Below are positions 5,731-5,788 of a stretch of DNA of 5,788 nt, in pieces. Source of the stretch: an uncultured Bacillus sp. (GTDB lineage Bacteria > Bacillota > Bacilli > Bacillales > Cytobacillaceae); the NCBI GenBank assembly GCA_937894355.1, contig CALCRD010000504.1, forward strand, positions 1 to 5,788, in the 5' to 3' direction. The notes beneath the pieces are model-generated. The model was not told the DNA's origin and did not search any database. It saw nothing but the letters and a program-made list of their open reading frames with translations. Each line of letters starts with the position of its first letter. The first letter of the stretch is position 1. A program made the translations under genes and the position numbers.

Positions 5731-5788
5731 AATTTATTCAGAACAGGGGCAGAAAATAGTGTTCTCGGGTTAGCAGAGCCTGATGAAA
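5680..5788 (+). CDS. Possible start of a gene running off the window end
   Basis: An ATG at 5680 opens a frame that stays open for the last 36 codons, with text such as EVGNLFRTGAENSVLGLAEP. There is no Shine-Dalgarno before the ATG, and the first codons overlap the hydrophobic remnant frame, so the true start, if any, is uncertain. The product is not recognised. It may also continue the decayed gene to its left after another frame change near 5721. Confidence 0.2.
   Translation, partial: MKTIFCWGAKPHRREVGNLFRTGAENSVLGLAEPDE

Larger units (their letters stand above)
5333..5788. other. 456 bases with no intact gene
   Basis: No reading frame here has both a ribosome binding site and a recognisable product. 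On the + strand the frame of base 5365 runs to 5667 with one internal TGA at 5461, reopens after TAA 5665, and stays open to the window end. Overlapping frames carry a hydrophobic stretch listed as a possible pseudogene. I found no tRNA, no inverted-repeat pair suggesting an insertion sequence, and no clear promoter. Confidence 0.5.

Overview
The window looks like chromosomal DNA from a Gram-positive, probably clostridial, bacterium. This is inferred from the lipoprotein-type transport receptor, the strong AGGAG-like ribosome binding sites, one TTG start, and the family content. All convincing genes lie on the + strand. I see no rRNA, tRNA, CRISPR array or intact mobile element.

Layout. (1) 1-1023: the C-terminal 340 codons of a FAD-dependent oxidoreductase whose N-terminal nucleotide-binding part lies upstream of the window. 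A perfect 19-bp hairpin begins on its stop codon. (2) 1123-4353: a complete compatible-solute (glycine betaine / quaternary ammonium) ABC importer operon with its own consensus-like promoter. The order is lipoprotein receptor (opuAC), permease (opuAB), ATPase with tandem CBS domains (opuAA). Both gene junctions are 22 nt long if the internal ATG is taken as the ATPase start. A GC-rich hairpin closes the operon. (3) 4354-4622: an AT-rich gap holding only a 44-codon unrecognised ORF. (4) 4623-5332: a two-gene unit with an ATGA overlap, encoding a YaiI/YqxD (DUF188, UPF0178) protein and a small UPF0213-type GIY-YIG nuclease-fold protein. (5) 5333-5788: 456 bases with no intact gene. They hold what may be a frameshifted membrane-protein remnant and a short reading frame running off the end.

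How the genes work together. The three Opu proteins should form one osmoprotectant uptake system. The receptor captures the solute outside the membrane, the permease carries it, and the ATPase powers transport and probably senses ionic strength or a nucleotide through its CBS module and acidic tail. The oxidoreductase and the YqxD/GIY-YIG pair have no evident functional link to it. By hand count on sample lines the opu operon is about 33-38% GC, the oxidoreductase and yqxD about 43-53%, and the GIY-YIG gene about 60%, so the window is a compositional mosaic.

I did not find a convincing undescribed system. The least explained stretch is 5333-5788.
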